Source: Liquidambar formosana (Eukaryota > Streptophyta > Magnoliopsida > Saxifragales > Altingiaceae). From it: DNA of 64,000 bases. The notes below the pieces were generated by a model. The model was not told where the DNA came from and ran no database searches. It saw only the letters and a program-made list of their open reading frames with translations. Below, in pieces: positions 1 to 11,766 of this stretch; position 1 is the first letter of the stretch, and every line of letters starts with the position of its first letter. A program made the translations under genes and the position numbers. Location: the NCBI GenBank assembly GCA_039720395.1, contig CM077824.1, positions 25,001,278 to 25,065,277 on the forward strand. Reading direction: 5' to 3'.

Positions 1-339
1 TGTCTAGGAGACTGTTTGGATCTATAAGTTCATTTAGAACTTGGAGTTGTTCCTTCCATTGAGTTGCCCACACCTTGTTTTGTGACAACAATGGGTCTAT
101 AGCTCAAGTATAGGAATCACGGTCTCATCAAAAGTCCAAACTCATAGAGTGACAATTCTAAGTGATTAGAGGAATCATTGGAAGAGGTTATAGATACATT
201 ACAGAAGATATTATCTACATAAGTTTTTGTAGATCTACTGACTAAAGCTTTAAAACATAATTGGTTATGTCTAAGACCAACATCTTGAGAAGATAGGTAT
301 GCGATACATGGTCGATTGGCTTTAGTGCAAGTGGGAGAT
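1..339 (+). mobile_element. Copia-B, 3' internal end with polypurine tract
   Basis: This is the last internal part of a forward Ty1/copia element whose 5' part lies left of the window. It matches, in reverse complement, the segment just inside the 3' LTR of Copia-C (about 36506-36845), so both belong to one family. A decayed RNase H tail is visible, with a relict of the copia signature (LTKAL) near 240-255, but no long open frame remains. GTGGGAGAT at 331-339 directly before the LTR is the polypurine tract for plus-strand priming. Copia-B is therefore probably a non-autonomous, pol-decayed copy. Confidence 0.8.
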
Positions 340-1998
340 TGTTAGGATTATGCCCTAGAGCCAATCATAGAGATGATTGTTTAGGGATTAGGAACAATCA
401 TTTGATTTCATTTATGTATGTCACATTTATTATTGATTTAATAAAAGGGCTTATTCTATTATGTTTATATGCATCATTTATATTTACATAATATGTCCAT
501 GGAGTTAGAGTTGAGAATATGGAATTATAAAGAGTTGTAATTTTGAGACTATAGATATATCTCTGTACTAAACTCCTTAAGCATTCCTAGTTGAAGGTTC
601 ACTATGATGGACAGTAATGAACCATAGGACTAGCACTTGTTAGGTTGACTCTATAGGAGGATAGCTAGTCTCAAGCTATTTGTGTGGAGACACTACAACC
701 AACAAGTGGGTGCCTATTATAAGAATAGGTACACTAAATGTGACCAAAGATATGAGATAAACTGAATGGAGTTTTATCCTGCCTGTCAATCAGTTTCTCA
801 TTGTTATAGTGGTACAAGTAATCCTTAGACCTGAGACACTATAGTTGCCTTATGCATATAGCTTTAGAAGTTTGATAACACTAAGTGCAGATCCTATTCA
901 AGGGTCTGCAAAGGTGTTCATTGGCCCTACTGCTATGTGTATGAAGGCATGTGAGTGATCAACAAGGGATCCATCATTCTCAGGAAAAAGAGAGAGAATG
1001 TCTCATATAGCATTCATAATATAACTCATTAAATCCATGGCCATGGTAGGATGAATATGAAAAGAGTTTCATGAGTTCATCAATGAGTTGATATCTATGA
1101 ATGAGTATAAAGTAATTGAACTAGGGACTTGACAGACTTCCATGTCCTATTAGTTCAATTGGAGACATTGTGTTGAAGGAAGGATGCAATTGTAACCTAT
1201 AAACTATAACAGAAGGGTTCTTTGTAAATGACTATTCACCTCATTAAGGACCACACCATGAGCCATATGCTAGGTGTTACTCATGGTTAGTAGAAGCCCT
1301 AATTGATATAAGTGAGTTATAATCAATTAGGGAATTGGAAGGAGTTCCAATTAGACCCTAAATGGAAAGAGTTCCATTGTGCACACCTCATGCTATTCCT
1401 ACTACTTAATGATGTGAACCCAATGGGTCACACACTGATCATCCAAGAAGGGCTTTAAAGTCTATGAGAGAAAGGGTTTTAGTGAATAAAGAATAGTTCT
1501 TTATAGGCCTATTTGTATTTGATACAAATAATAGGGGTTAATGTGCAATTAAGTGTAATTACACATAACCCTATTAGGGTTTCTTCCCCATGGCCAGCCC
1601 CCTTTAGTGGGCTGCCTATATAAGTCACACTTATGTGTGACATGGTACAAGAGGCTTGCACAATAAACCCTAGCCGTCCAGCCCCTTGGAGGCTCTCTTC
1701 TCTCTCTCTCTCTTCTCCACCTCTAGCAACAACAAGGAAGAAGAAAGAAAGGACTTGAAGCTCTAGCTAGGTGTGGATACCGTTGGAGGCAGCACACTTG
1801 GGCTGCTCATTCACCGCTGTCCGGAATCAAAGCTTGGAGCAAAAAGGAGAAGACAAAAATTCTGTAAGTGTTCTAACCCTCTTTGTAGTTAGGGTTTGAT
1901 TTTGTGTTATGCATAGTTAGATTCATGGGATTGGGAATCGCAGGAAAAATTTTTATATTCCGCACTTTGTATTTTTCCCTCTTGTTCGATTCCCAACA
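340..1998 (+). mobile_element. Copia-B 3' LTR (1659 bp), Angela-like
   Basis: The LTR starts TGTTAGGATTATGCCCTAGA and ends TTCGATTCCCAACA, with the TG...CA termini expected of LTRs. The same sequence recurs at 27114-28784, 34848-36505, 42901-44558 and (split) 26341-29672. The start resembles that of Angela/BARE LTRs. It holds a TATA box (1617-1624), a CT-rich microsatellite near 1695-1725 and conserved flanks. Its end is fused directly to a second copy of its own last 0.8 kb. Confidence 0.92.
1617..1624 (+). promoter_or_regulatory. LTR TATA box (Copia-B)
   Basis: TATATAAG lies in a GC-richer stretch about 380 bp before the LTR end. The same octamer is at 2427-2434 in the duplicated part and, reversed, at 35221-35228, 43274-43281 and 26713-26720 in the other copies. 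Its conserved position makes it the likely core promoter for the element. Confidence 0.7.
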
Positions 1999-2809
1999 AT
2001 TGTAACCTATAAACTATAACAGAAGGGTTCTTTGTAAATGACTATTCACCTCATTAAGGACCACACCATGAGCCATATGCTAGGTGTTACTCATGGTTAG
2101 TAGAAGCCCTAATTGATATAAGTGAGTTATAATCAATTAGGGAATTGGAAGGAGTTCCAATTAGACCCTAAATGGAAAGAGTTCCATTGTGCACACCTCG
2201 TGCTATTCCTACTACTTAATGATGTGAACCCAATGGGTCACACACTGATCATGCAAGAAGGGCTTTAAAGTCTATGAGAGAAAGGGTTTTAGTGAATAAA
2301 GAATAGTTCTTTATAGGCCTATTTGTATTTGATACAAATAATAGGGGTTAATGTGCAATTAAGTGTAATTACACATAACCCTATTAGGGTTTCTTCCCCA
2401 TGGCCAGCCCCTTTTAGTGGGCTGCCTATATAAGTCACACTTATGTGTGACATGGCATAATAGGCTTGCACAATAAACCCTAGCCGTCCAGCCCCTTGGA
2501 GGCTCTCTTCTCTCTCTCTCTCTTCTCCACCTCTAGCAACAACAAGGAAGAAGAAAGAAAGGACTTGAAGCTCTAGCTAGGTGTGGATACCGTTGGAGGC
2601 AGCACACTTGGGCTGCTCATTCACCGCTGTCCGGAATCAAAGCTTGGAGCAAAAAGGAGAAGACCATTAAAACTGTAAGTGTTCTAACCCTCTTTGTAGT
2701 TAGGGTTTGATTTTGTGTTATGCATAGTTAGATTCATGGGATTGGGAATCGTAGGAAAAATTTTTTATATTCCGCACTTCTATTTTTCCCTCTTGTTCGA
2801 TTCCCAACA
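1999..2809 (+). repeat. Direct duplication of the 3' half of the Copia-B LTR
   Basis: This segment repeats 1189-1998 head to tail. The join sits on CAAT: the first copy reads GCAAT then TGTAACC, the junction reads CAACAAT then TGTAACC. About ten differences are visible between the copies, for example near 1389 versus 2199 and near 1652 versus 2458. Several second-copy bases agree with Copia-C instead of the first copy, so the two halves may come from different family members. TATA at 2427-2434 and the TTCCCAACA end are retained. The next five bases (2810-2814, ATGTA) are the expected target duplication. Confidence 0.88.
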
Positions 2810-3178
2810 ATGTAGTTAGGTATAAAGATTGGTACAAGCAAAGTTGAGGACCCTAGCCTACCCTCTTAAAAGAAAGAATTGCATGTAATGGGCCTTCTAG
2901 GACACCGTTGGATCACCTATATGCACACACGTTGTTGTGATGATATGCTACCGTGTTTGTGATGTGTTGCCATGCTTTGTTGATTGAGTGGGTAATTAAA
3001 GGAGACTTTACATCTTACATCCTTAATACGTACCCTTCCCCATGACCCCTGTAAGGGTAATTGGTTAAGAGAACTAATTAAGGGTGTATGTTGCAAAGAT
3101 TTTGAGATAATTATGGAAGCTTAGGATGGACCCTTAGGCTGAAAAATTGAGTATTTACCCTATGTTAGAGGGAGAGAC
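2810..3178 (+). other. Gypsy-1 untranslated leader (3' part)
   Basis: This stretch matches the Gypsy-4 leader from about 63466 onward (shared GGTTAGGTATAAAGATTG, then diverged). No long open frame is present. The upstream leader and primer site have been displaced by the Copia-B insertion. A possible splice acceptor AG is at 3167-3168, just before the conserved gag N-terminal codons; the equivalent position in Gypsy-4 (63801-63802) follows a stronger pyrimidine tract. Confidence 0.65.
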
Positions 3179-6100
3179 GTGCTGGCTTGGATCCGCGATC
3201 AACAAGGGCGCCTAGTCAGTGCTGATTCCATCACTAAGTCGGATATGGCTGAAGAAAGAACTAGTAACCGGGGTTTCAACCTTGAGGCCGCTTTGAAAGC
3301 TATCATGGAGAAGCTTGATCACACCACCCAGGTATCCGAGACTGCACTCAAGTTAGCTCAAGACCTTCAACAGAAGAACTCTGAACCTGAATCTAGGGCT
3401 CGTGTCACTGATAACAATCAAGGATCCAATGAGTCTGAATCCGCTGAGGAACCATTAGGAGAAGGGGGAGAACTACCCAAGACCAAGGAAGGGGAAACCA
3501 AAGCCACATCAAGGGAGAGCTCAACCGTCCTGGCAAACAAGGTCGAGGCCTTAGAACGAACTCTGAAGGGAATCCGCAGGTCTGATGATATGGTGGACAT
3601 CCGCACCTTATCCTTGTTCCCAAAGGCTCGCATCCCGTTACAATTCAAGATGCTGGAGTTGGAAAAATTCGATGGGATTGGCTGTCCTAAAACCCACCTC
3701 AAGATGTATGTGCGAGCTATGCACCCTCGAGGGGCGAACGATGAGTTATTGGCTCAAATGTTTCATGAGTCATTAGCAAGTTCCGCCTTGAAATGGTTTT
3801 TGTCATTAGAGGAGAATAGAACCAAGACTTGGGAGGATGTGTGCAATGCATTCACAGACCATTACAAGTATAACACTGAAGTGGATGTCACGCGAAGGGA
3901 TTTGGAAACCACTAAGCAAGGGGTTAACGAGACTTTCTCCGCCTTCATCGCTAGGTGGAGACAAAAGGCTTCCAAGATGACAGACAGACCGAATGAGGAA
4001 GAACAGATTCAGTTGGTGGTGAAGAACTTGCTGCCCGTATATCACAAGCATCTCTTTGCTCATTACTTTCCGAATTTCAAGGCTCTTGTTGGGGCTGGCA
4101 CACAAGTTGAAGATGCAATCGCCGATGGAACAATCAAAACGGAGGAGATCCAAAGGAGTTGAAGGACAAACTTTGGAGGAAAACCCAACGCCGAGGTCAA
4201 TACCATTACCCAACCCACTCGCCCTTTCTCCCTAAATGACTCCACCTCACCTCGCCAATTCACCGAGCTATATATGCCACTCGAAAGAGTCTTTGAAAAG
4301 CTGAGAAGCCGTGACCTCCTGAAACCCCTCGACCCAAGGCCTCCACCAAACCCATTGCCCAAGAACTACAATGAAAATGAATATTGCAAGTTCCACCAAG
4401 CCAAAGGCCATCTAACCAACCGTTGTTACCGCCTCCGCCATGAAATCCAAGATTTGCTCGATAAGCAGATCATTTCACCACCCACCGCACCAAATCGCCC
4501 AAATGTCACTAGAAATCCCCTCCCCACTCACAATATGCCTCGTCCCAACAACATAAATGCCATCGAGCTAGGCTCGTCCCAATCCCGTCAACCCATAAGG
4601 CGGTACACGCCGCTTCCCATGACCTTGACCCAAGTTTTCCACCAATGTTGTGATAAAGGGCTTATATTGCCATGCCATTCAAAGCCGAGGCCTTCGACTC
4701 CTCACCAATTCTGTTTGTACCATCAGGCGCCCGGACATGATACGGAGGACTGTGTTATACTGAAAAAGGTAGTTCAAGACCTTATTGATCAAAAGGTTTT
4801 GGTATTGCCAAAGAAGTCCATGCAGCGACAATTGAGAGAAAGGTTCGAGGCAGGAGATCCTAAAGTGGGTTTGTTGGGAGAGTCGTCCGGAAAGTTTGAT
4901 TACTATGTACTCTATCCCGACCCCATCCCTGATGAGCCTATAATCCCCACAGGTTGGGATGAGTTGCCAGAGGAAGTCCAAATGGAAGAGATCGACACAA
5001 TCACATGGGATGACCTCATGGGTGATGTAGGTGAGATTGATGATATGTGGGTGAGTGATGACGAGGTAGAGCACATAACTAGAGGAGGTCGCCATTTCAA
5101 GCCTCCGCATCTAGAATCTGACAACCCATTGGGGGACTTGGAAGGTAATCGTCACCTCGACCTGCAAGAAGAGGAGGATGAAGTGCTTAGGCAATTGAGA
5201 AAGACTAATGCCAACATCACTATATGGGGTTTGCTCATGGCCTCTTACAAGCACCGTCAGACTATCTTGAAGTTGCTCAACCAGATACAGGTTCCTGTTG
5301 ACACATCTCCAGAAAATTTGGTGAACTTGGTGAATCCAACCTCGAAGAACTCAACCATTGTGTTCTCAGAGGCAGACCTACCTAAAAGTGGACCTAGCCA
5401 TTCACAAGCCATGTACATCACTATCGACACCCTGGGAAAGAGGGTTCCGACAGTCCTAATCGACAATGGTTCTGCTCTTAATGTGTGCCCTCTCAGAACT
5501 GCCACCGTTTTGGGATTGGATCCTACCAACTTCATGCCATCCGGGCAAACAGTGAGAGCCTATGATAACACCCGTAGAGAGGTGATTGGAGTGGTCACTT
5601 TGCCGCTGATTATGGGGCCTACAGAATTCAAAGTGGAGTTCCAAGTGCTGGACGTCCCGTCGTGCTTCAACCTCTTGTTGGGAAGACCTTGGATTCATCC
5701 TACAGGGGCTGTCCCTTCTTCATTGCACCAAAAAGTCAAGTTCCCTTATGAAGGGGCCATCGTCACACTCCAAGGTGATTATGACTTGAAGTCGTCAGGG
5801 GTACCCATTTGCGAGATCAAGCCCGAGCCCGTTGGTGCACCATTGTCTGGGTTCGAGTATGTTCAATGCATAGAGAAAGAGCCGGAATAGAGAGAGTTGA
5901 TACCTCTCGACTTTTGCCCTCATGGCAATTTGCATGTGGGGAACATCATGAAGAAAATGAGTTTCTTCCCAGGCATGGGACTAGGACGCCGTCAGCAAGG
6001 CATACCGACATCCGTTCAGAGCCGCATTGTCACCTATACCTTCGGATTGGGGTATGAGCCTTCCAAAAAGGACTATATGGAGATGTTGCAGAGAAGCAGA

Positions 6101-6549
6101 GAAAGGGTCAAAGCAAAAGCAGAAGGAAGGGCGCCAGATATCCGAATCTCGCCATACCGACCTACCTTGAATGGTTACTTTGTTAAGGAAGGGGAGGACT
6201 TCCTATTCTGTGGATTCCCCGAACCATCCATTGACAAAGCAACTAAGGCGAGAGTTCCAGGGTTTGAGATATTCTTTACTGAGTGGTATCCCATCACTGC
6301 TACAATGGTTGATGATGAAGCAATCAATGATGACTATTGGGAAGAGAAGAGTAAGGACTGGGCAGAACAGATGGATTCGGAAGCCATGGTTACAATGTTT
6401 CAAGATATGGTTCTTGCTGTAGAGGAATCGGATCTCGAGTGTTCTTCAATTCACCATGCAGCCGTGCCGCTCCTTAATTGGTATCTTGAAGAGGGTACCA
6501 TTGCAGAAGTTCTTGAGGGCGAGGATCTCGACTTACCTGATAGTAGTTT
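3179..6549 (+). pseudogene. Gypsy-1 gag-protease-G-patch reading frame (exon 1), two in-frame stops
   Basis: One frame runs through the whole region, broken only by TGA at 4160-4162 and TAG at 5888-5890. Codons 3182-3244 before the first ATG (3245) are conserved with Gypsy-4. The gag core (about 3640-4140, LKMYVRAMHP to VEDAIADG) matches the Retrotrans_gag family, which forms the particle. Two CX2HX4HX4C zinc knuckles follow (near 4384 and 4710). The aspartic protease has the active-site motif DNGSALNV (near 5462). A G-patch (FFPGMGLGRRQQG ... GLGYEP, about 5962-6060) follows the protease. The frame continues to a donor site at 6550 and joins pol in phase; without splicing it ends at 6551-6553, giving gag-pro only. 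No frameshift is seen. Confidence 0.88.
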
Positions 6550-6718
6550 GTAGGTTCCTTAGTAGCTTGTCTTAGCTTTCTTTTTAAATAAAGTGTGTCC
6601 GCCTAGCCCACCTTGTGGAGTTAGGAGTCGTTTCCTAGTTGTGGCACATGTGTTTTCTTTTCTTTGTTTTGTTTTGTTAGTTCAGTCAATAAAGTGTGTT
6701 TCTTTTCATTATTTGCAG
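6550..6718 (+). other. Gypsy-1 intron between protease and RT
   Basis: The donor GTAGGT (6550-6555) and the acceptor ATTTGCAG (ending 6718) bound 169 bp. Removing them joins the gag-pro frame to the RT frame without a shift and removes the TAG at 6551-6553. Gypsy-2 has the same arrangement with a 168-bp intron (32554-32721). Ogre elements are known to carry an intron at this place, whose partial splicing sets the gag to pol ratio. The assignment here is inferred from frame and splice sites. Confidence 0.8.
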
Positions 6719-9700
6719 TGTTTCCTTTCTCTCTTCTATGGATATCTATGGCATGGATATAGATCCTAGGAATGACGTCCCCCCGGAGCTCGTCGAGCAA
6801 AGGAAAAGGGGCGTTACCGAACCTAACATGGATGAATTGGAATCAATCAATCTAGGGACAGATGAATTGCCAAGGATAATTAAAATCGGGATAACTCTCT
6901 CACCTGCTGAAAAAGAAAAGTTGATAATACTTCTAAAAGCCAATGTAGAGGCCTTCGCATGGTCTTATGAGGATATGCCTGGTATTGATCCAGATATTGT
7001 GCAACATTACATCCCCACTAATCCCACTAAAAAGCCTATAAGGCAAAAATTAAGAAGATTAAAACCAGAATGGGCTTTGAAAGTAAAAGAAGAGGTAACT
7101 AAACAATTAGATGCCGGGTTTCTCCAAGTTGTGGAGTACCCTGAGTGGCTGTCTAACATAGTGCCTGTGCCTAAAAAAGATGGGAAAGTGCAAATGTGTG
7201 TTGACTTTCGCGACCTTAATGCTGCGAGCCCAAAGGATGATTTCCCTCTACCACATATCGATGTGTTGGTGGACAACACGGCAGGCCATGCTCTTCTTTC
7301 CTTCATGGATGGGTTCTCTGGTTACAACCAGATAAAGATGGCGCCTCGAGACATGGAAAAGACGGCTTTTATCATGTAGTGGGGCACGTATTGCTACAAG
7401 GTAATGCCTTTTGGCTTGAGAAATGCCGGGGCTACTTACCAAAGAGCTGCTACAACTCTATTGCATGATATGATCCATAAAGAAGTAGAGGTGTATGTGG
7501 ACGACATGATAGTCAAATCTGTAGACCGGGAAGGACATTTCGCGGCATTGGAGAAGTTCCTAGAAAGGGCAAAGAAGTACAACCTCCGACTGAATCCTCA
7601 GAAGTGTGCCTTCGGAGTCACCGCAGGGAAGCTGTTGGGTTTCATGATCACTCAGAGGGGAATTGAAGTTGATCCGGGGAAGATAAAAGCTATCACGGAG
7701 ATGGAGCCACCAAGAACGGAAAAGCAGATCCGGGGTTTTCTGGGGAGAGTTCAATACATAAGTTGCTTTATCGCCAATCTAACCATGGTATGCGAGCCAA
7801 TTTTCAAGCTACTTAAAAAGGGCGTTTCCAAGGATTGGAATGAGGACTGTCAAGAAGCCTTTGAGACCATTAAAAGGTATCTGAGTAACCCCCCAATCTT
7901 GGTTCCCCCGCGGCAAGGTGAACCATTACTGTTATACTTAACGGTTACTGAAACCGCGACGGGAGCCATGTTAGCTCAATACCTTGAAGGGTCGAAAAAG
8001 GAAAATGCCATCTACTACTTGAGCAAGAAAATGACAGATTATGAAGTAAAGTACAATGCGCTAGAAAAGGCTTGCGTAGCATTGGTATGGGCTACCCAGA
8101 AACTCCATCATTACATGATGTCTTTCGAAGTCCTGTTGATAAGTCGATTGGATCCTTTGAAGTATTTGCTAGAAAAACCAGTCCTATCGTACAGGACCGC
8201 TCGTTGGTCACTTCTCCTCAATGAGTTCGACATAAAGTACCTGGCGCAGAAGTCCGTTAAAGGAAGTGTCATTGCAGACCATTTGGCAAGCTGCCCTGTG
8301 TCGTCATCAACCCAATTCAATGATGAGTTCCCCGACGAAGATATTCTGGAAATCAAGAAAAAGGTTTGGAAAGTCTACTTCGACGGAGCTGCAAACAGAA
8401 GAGGTTATGGCATAGGGGTGCTATTGGTCTCGCCCGAGGAAGCCTTCACGCCTTTAGCAGTCAAATTAGGGTTCGAAGCCACCAACAACATAGCAGAGTA
8501 TGAGGCCTGCATCCTAGCATTGGAAGCTGATTTAGAATTGGGGATAAAAGAACTAGAGGTGTTCGGAGATTCAGCATTGATCATCTGTCAGATAAAAGGG
8601 GAGTGGAAAACTCGCGATGAGAAGCTGTTGCCCTATCATGCCTATTTGGAAGCATTGACCAAAGAGTTCGCGGAGATCGAGTTCAATTACTTGTCGAGAA
8701 ACAAGAATCAGTTCGCTGATGCCTTAGCGACTCTAGCTTCAATGGTGGAGATACCAAAAGGAGGAAGCGTGAAACCACTCGTGATCGAATGCAGAGAGAA
8801 ACCTGTTTATTGTTGTTCCATTCGAGAAGGAGAGGTAACAGATAACCACCCTTGGTTTTATGACATAAGAAGGCTCATTGAGGAAAGAGAATATCCGGAA
8901 GAAGCATCTCGTGTGGATAAGCGAACACTGAGAAGATTGGCAAGCCATTATGTGGTATGTGGAGGAAAACTCTATCGGAGGTCTTACGACGGAATTCACT
9001 TGCTGTGTGTCACGGAGGAAGAAGCCAGAAAACTCATCGAAGAAATCCATGAAGGAGTGGGAGCTCCGCATATGAATGGATACATGTTGGCTAAGAAGAT
9101 CATGAGACTAGGGTATTACTGGTCTACAATGGAAAGGGATTGCTATGCCCACGTCAAGAAGTGCCATAAGTGTCAGCTCTTCGCCAACGGACAACACTTG
9201 CCCTCCATGCCCTTAACAAGCATGTCAACTCCGTGGCCGTTTGCAGTATGGGGAATAGATATCATCAGACAGATTAAGCCGAAGGCATCCAATGGTCATG
9301 AATACATTTTGGTAGCCATCGATTACTTTACCAAATGGGTGGAAGCAGCTTCCTTCAAAGTTTTGAATGCTAAAAAGGTGGCACAGTTCATACAGCTCAA
9401 CATTATCTACCGATATGGGGTACCGCATGAGGTCATTTCAGATAACGGTCAGCATTTCCAGAAGGAGACCAAAGAACTCTTGCAGAAGTACAAGATCGTT
9501 CATCACTTGTCATCCCCGTATCGTCCGCAGACAAACGGCGCCGTGGAAGCCGCCAACAAAAACATCAAGAAGATATTACAGAAAACGACTGACACGTACA
9601 CTGATTGGCATGAAAAACTACCATTGGCGTTATGGGGGTACAGAACGTCAGTCAGATCGTCAACAGGGGCTACGCCGTACGCGCTAGTGTATGGGATGGA

Positions 9701-10097
9701 GGCTGTTTTGCCAGTGGAGTTGGAAGTTCCTTCGTTAAGGGTTGCTGTGGAAAGTCAGCTGGCAGAGGTGGACTGGATCAAAAGTCGTTATGATGAGTTA
9801 GCATTGCTAGATGAAAGGCGATTGAGGGCTCTCTACCATGTGCAAGGGTACCAGAGAAGAGTCGCAAGGGCGTTCAACAAACATGTCAAAGACAGAGGCT
9901 TGAAGAAATGGGATTTAGTGTTGAAAGAGATCTGAGCTCCAATTTTCGATCCACGAGGAAAGTTCAAACCAAGTTGGGGAGGACCGTACGTCATCAAGGA
10001 GATATTGCCAGCAGGGGCTGTTCGACTTATGGATTTGGATGGGATTGAGTTCGCTCGTCCCACCAATTTGGATCAATTAAAGAAGTATTATGTATAA
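6719..10097 (+). pseudogene. Gypsy-1 pol (RT, RNase H, aRNase H, integrase), two in-frame stops
   Basis: The frame is continuous except for TAG 7377-7379 and TGA 9933-9935, and ends at TAA 10095-10097. The RT has VDFRDLNAASPKDDFP (near 7200) and the catalytic YVDDMIV (near 7495). A retroviral-type RNase H follows (about 7920-8130). A second, archaeal-type RNase H (about 8365-8750) keeps acidic residues in YFDGAANRRG, AEYEACI, FGDSALI and QFADALA. The integrase has an HHCC zinc region (HEGVGAPH ... CHKCQ, 9046-9180) and D, D, E in GIDII, SDNGQHF and GAVEAANK (9253-9560). From the ATG at 3245, the spliced frame spans 2228 codons. The dual RNase H places it in the Tat lineage. Confidence 0.92.
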
Positions 10098-10390
10098 GGC
10101 CTGCCAGGTTGAAAACCTGTAAAGGCGGCTTAGGCAAAAGTTAAGGCATGAGAACTACGTAGGACCTGATTCCCCAAAAAAAAAAAATAAAAAAAAAAAT
10201 AAAAAATAAAAGAAAAAAAGAAAAAAAAGAGAAAAAAGAAAAAGAAAAAAAAAGAGAAAACGGGGATACGTAGGCAGCCCATAAAGTTACATTGGGTGCG
10301 GTCCAATCAAGACAATCAAAAAATCTCGAAAGAATATTATTATTGGCAATTCATTTGAAACTAATTGTTTGACATAACAATTTATTGATG
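10098..10390 (+). terminator. Convergent 3' end region with LTR R-like motif and A-rich tract
   Basis: Pol (plus) and AS1 (minus) end on either side of this 293-bp stretch. GAACTACGTAGGACC (10152-10166) and GATACGTAGGCAGCCC (10265-10280) flank about 85 bp of almost pure A and G. Very similar GAACTACGTGGAC ... GGTACGTAGGC pairs occur near the end of Gypsy LTRs (19578-19625, 55018-55063, 62624-62671). Gypsy-2 has the same arrangement at 45867-45955. A role in 3' end formation is inference. Confidence 0.45.
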
Positions 10391-11719
10391 TTAAGTAAAA
10401 GAACTATCGACATGCCATAGATATTCTATTCTTTGAGTCCTCTTGAGTTTCTTCAGAGTCATTTTGTTTGTCTTCTGTCTCTCTCTGTCAAGTCTTCTTT
10501 TCTTTCGCAAGTCATGGCCGTGGGATGCCTCCACTGCTTCAAGAATGTCTTTTCTGCAAAGTCCAAATCTCATGTCCTTGATAAGGTCATAAATTCTTTC
10601 TCGACGAGAAGTCTCCCTTTCGCTCAAATCATCCTTCAACCATTGCTTGTATTCTTTACTCAACTCGAAAGGTCCTTTAGTGTTGGCAATCCGAGTCAAT
10701 TTCAGGTCTGTAGGCCAGCGAGTCCTCGCCCACTTGATTATGGTAGGCCCGACAGGTTCCACAAAGCAACAAGGTCCTGTTAAGGACGGTATGGTTTGCA
10801 TGGCGCCCATCTGGCGAAGAATTCTCGAAGTCCAATAGAAGGAAGTCGATCTCAGTCCTATGAGTTTGACAAAAGCACACCCCGAGGTTCGAAAAAGTAC
10901 CTGCTCTTTACACCCCCATGTGAAGACGTACCATTTGATGTTCCGCCATGACAGCGTGTGGAAATAACCCAACCAATCTCTTAAAGAGAACGGTCCTGGG
11001 AGTTCAACTCGGCGCAGACAGAAGTGCTGAGGCTTGTATGGAGTGATAGTGGTGGGAGAAAGAAAGTTCAAGCGCTCAAGCAGCCACATTTGCAGTAAAA
11101 AGGGGCTACCTTCTAAAGGCACTTTGGGGTTGCTGTGAATTTTATCTAAACCATTCAAGGTTTCAGCTTATACCAAGGGAATAATGTTATGTCGCTTGAG
11201 AAGAGGGGTAATCAACTCACATATTTGAACAGGGGCTTGAAGAGTGCCGATGGATATGAGAAGGCGACCAATTAAGCAAAAAGCGAGTGCACGCTGAATT
11301 TGAAGGGTGAAAGTCAGAGTACCTTCACTATCATGAGCCAAGAATGAGGTTGCTAACTTCATTAAGTCCACCATATGGTCCTTGACAAAGATCGTTGCGT
11401 CCCTTTGAGGAATGCCAAGAAAATCCGAGAAGGAAGCAAGGTAATCCGAGCGAGGTGTAGGAAGAATGAATGGCCCTGCCGGCAAAACTCCAAATAAAGC
11501 ACAGAATTCCTCCATGGTTGGGCATAATTCTTCATAATTAAATCAAAAAACATGGATTTGAGGATCCCAGAAGTATGTAGCAGCAGTGAGAAGGGTTGTC
11601 TCGAGCTTCATGTGCCTTATGGAGAGCAATGGTTCCAAGCCGAAGCGCCTAAACTCAGTTTTGTCTTTGGCAGGCATGACTGCCAAAAACCCTCTTAAGA
11701 ACCCATCCAAGGCTTCCAT
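10391..11719 (-). pseudogene. AS1, single-exon antisense gene of Gypsy-1 (TE-associated, PMD-like N-terminus)
   Basis: The frame starts at ATG 11719 (MEALDGFLRGFLAVM) and runs 443 codons, with stops only at TGA 11543-11545 (CGA in Gypsy-2) and TAA 11168-11170. The N-terminal half has AATYFWDPQIHVF, then NYEELCPTMEEFCALFGV, which resembles the layout of a plant mobile domain (a W-D/P, F, E, T pattern followed by a GL/GV). The C-terminus is highly basic (HDLRKKRRLDRERQ), which fits a nuclear or nucleic-acid-binding tail. The Gypsy-2 copy (46121-47407) matches over the full length. A TATA-like box lies 48 bp upstream. I do not recognise a characterised protein; the PMD kinship is a weak call. 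Confidence 0.7.
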
Positions 11720-11766
11720 AATTATTGTCAATGAAAATAGGTGAGTTAGAAGACTCCCCTCATGTG

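Noticed and set aside
10175..10260. A-rich tract as the tail of a retroposed gene
   Set aside because: It is flanked by R-like motifs, recurs at the same place in Gypsy-2 and has no upstream processed gene or target duplication.
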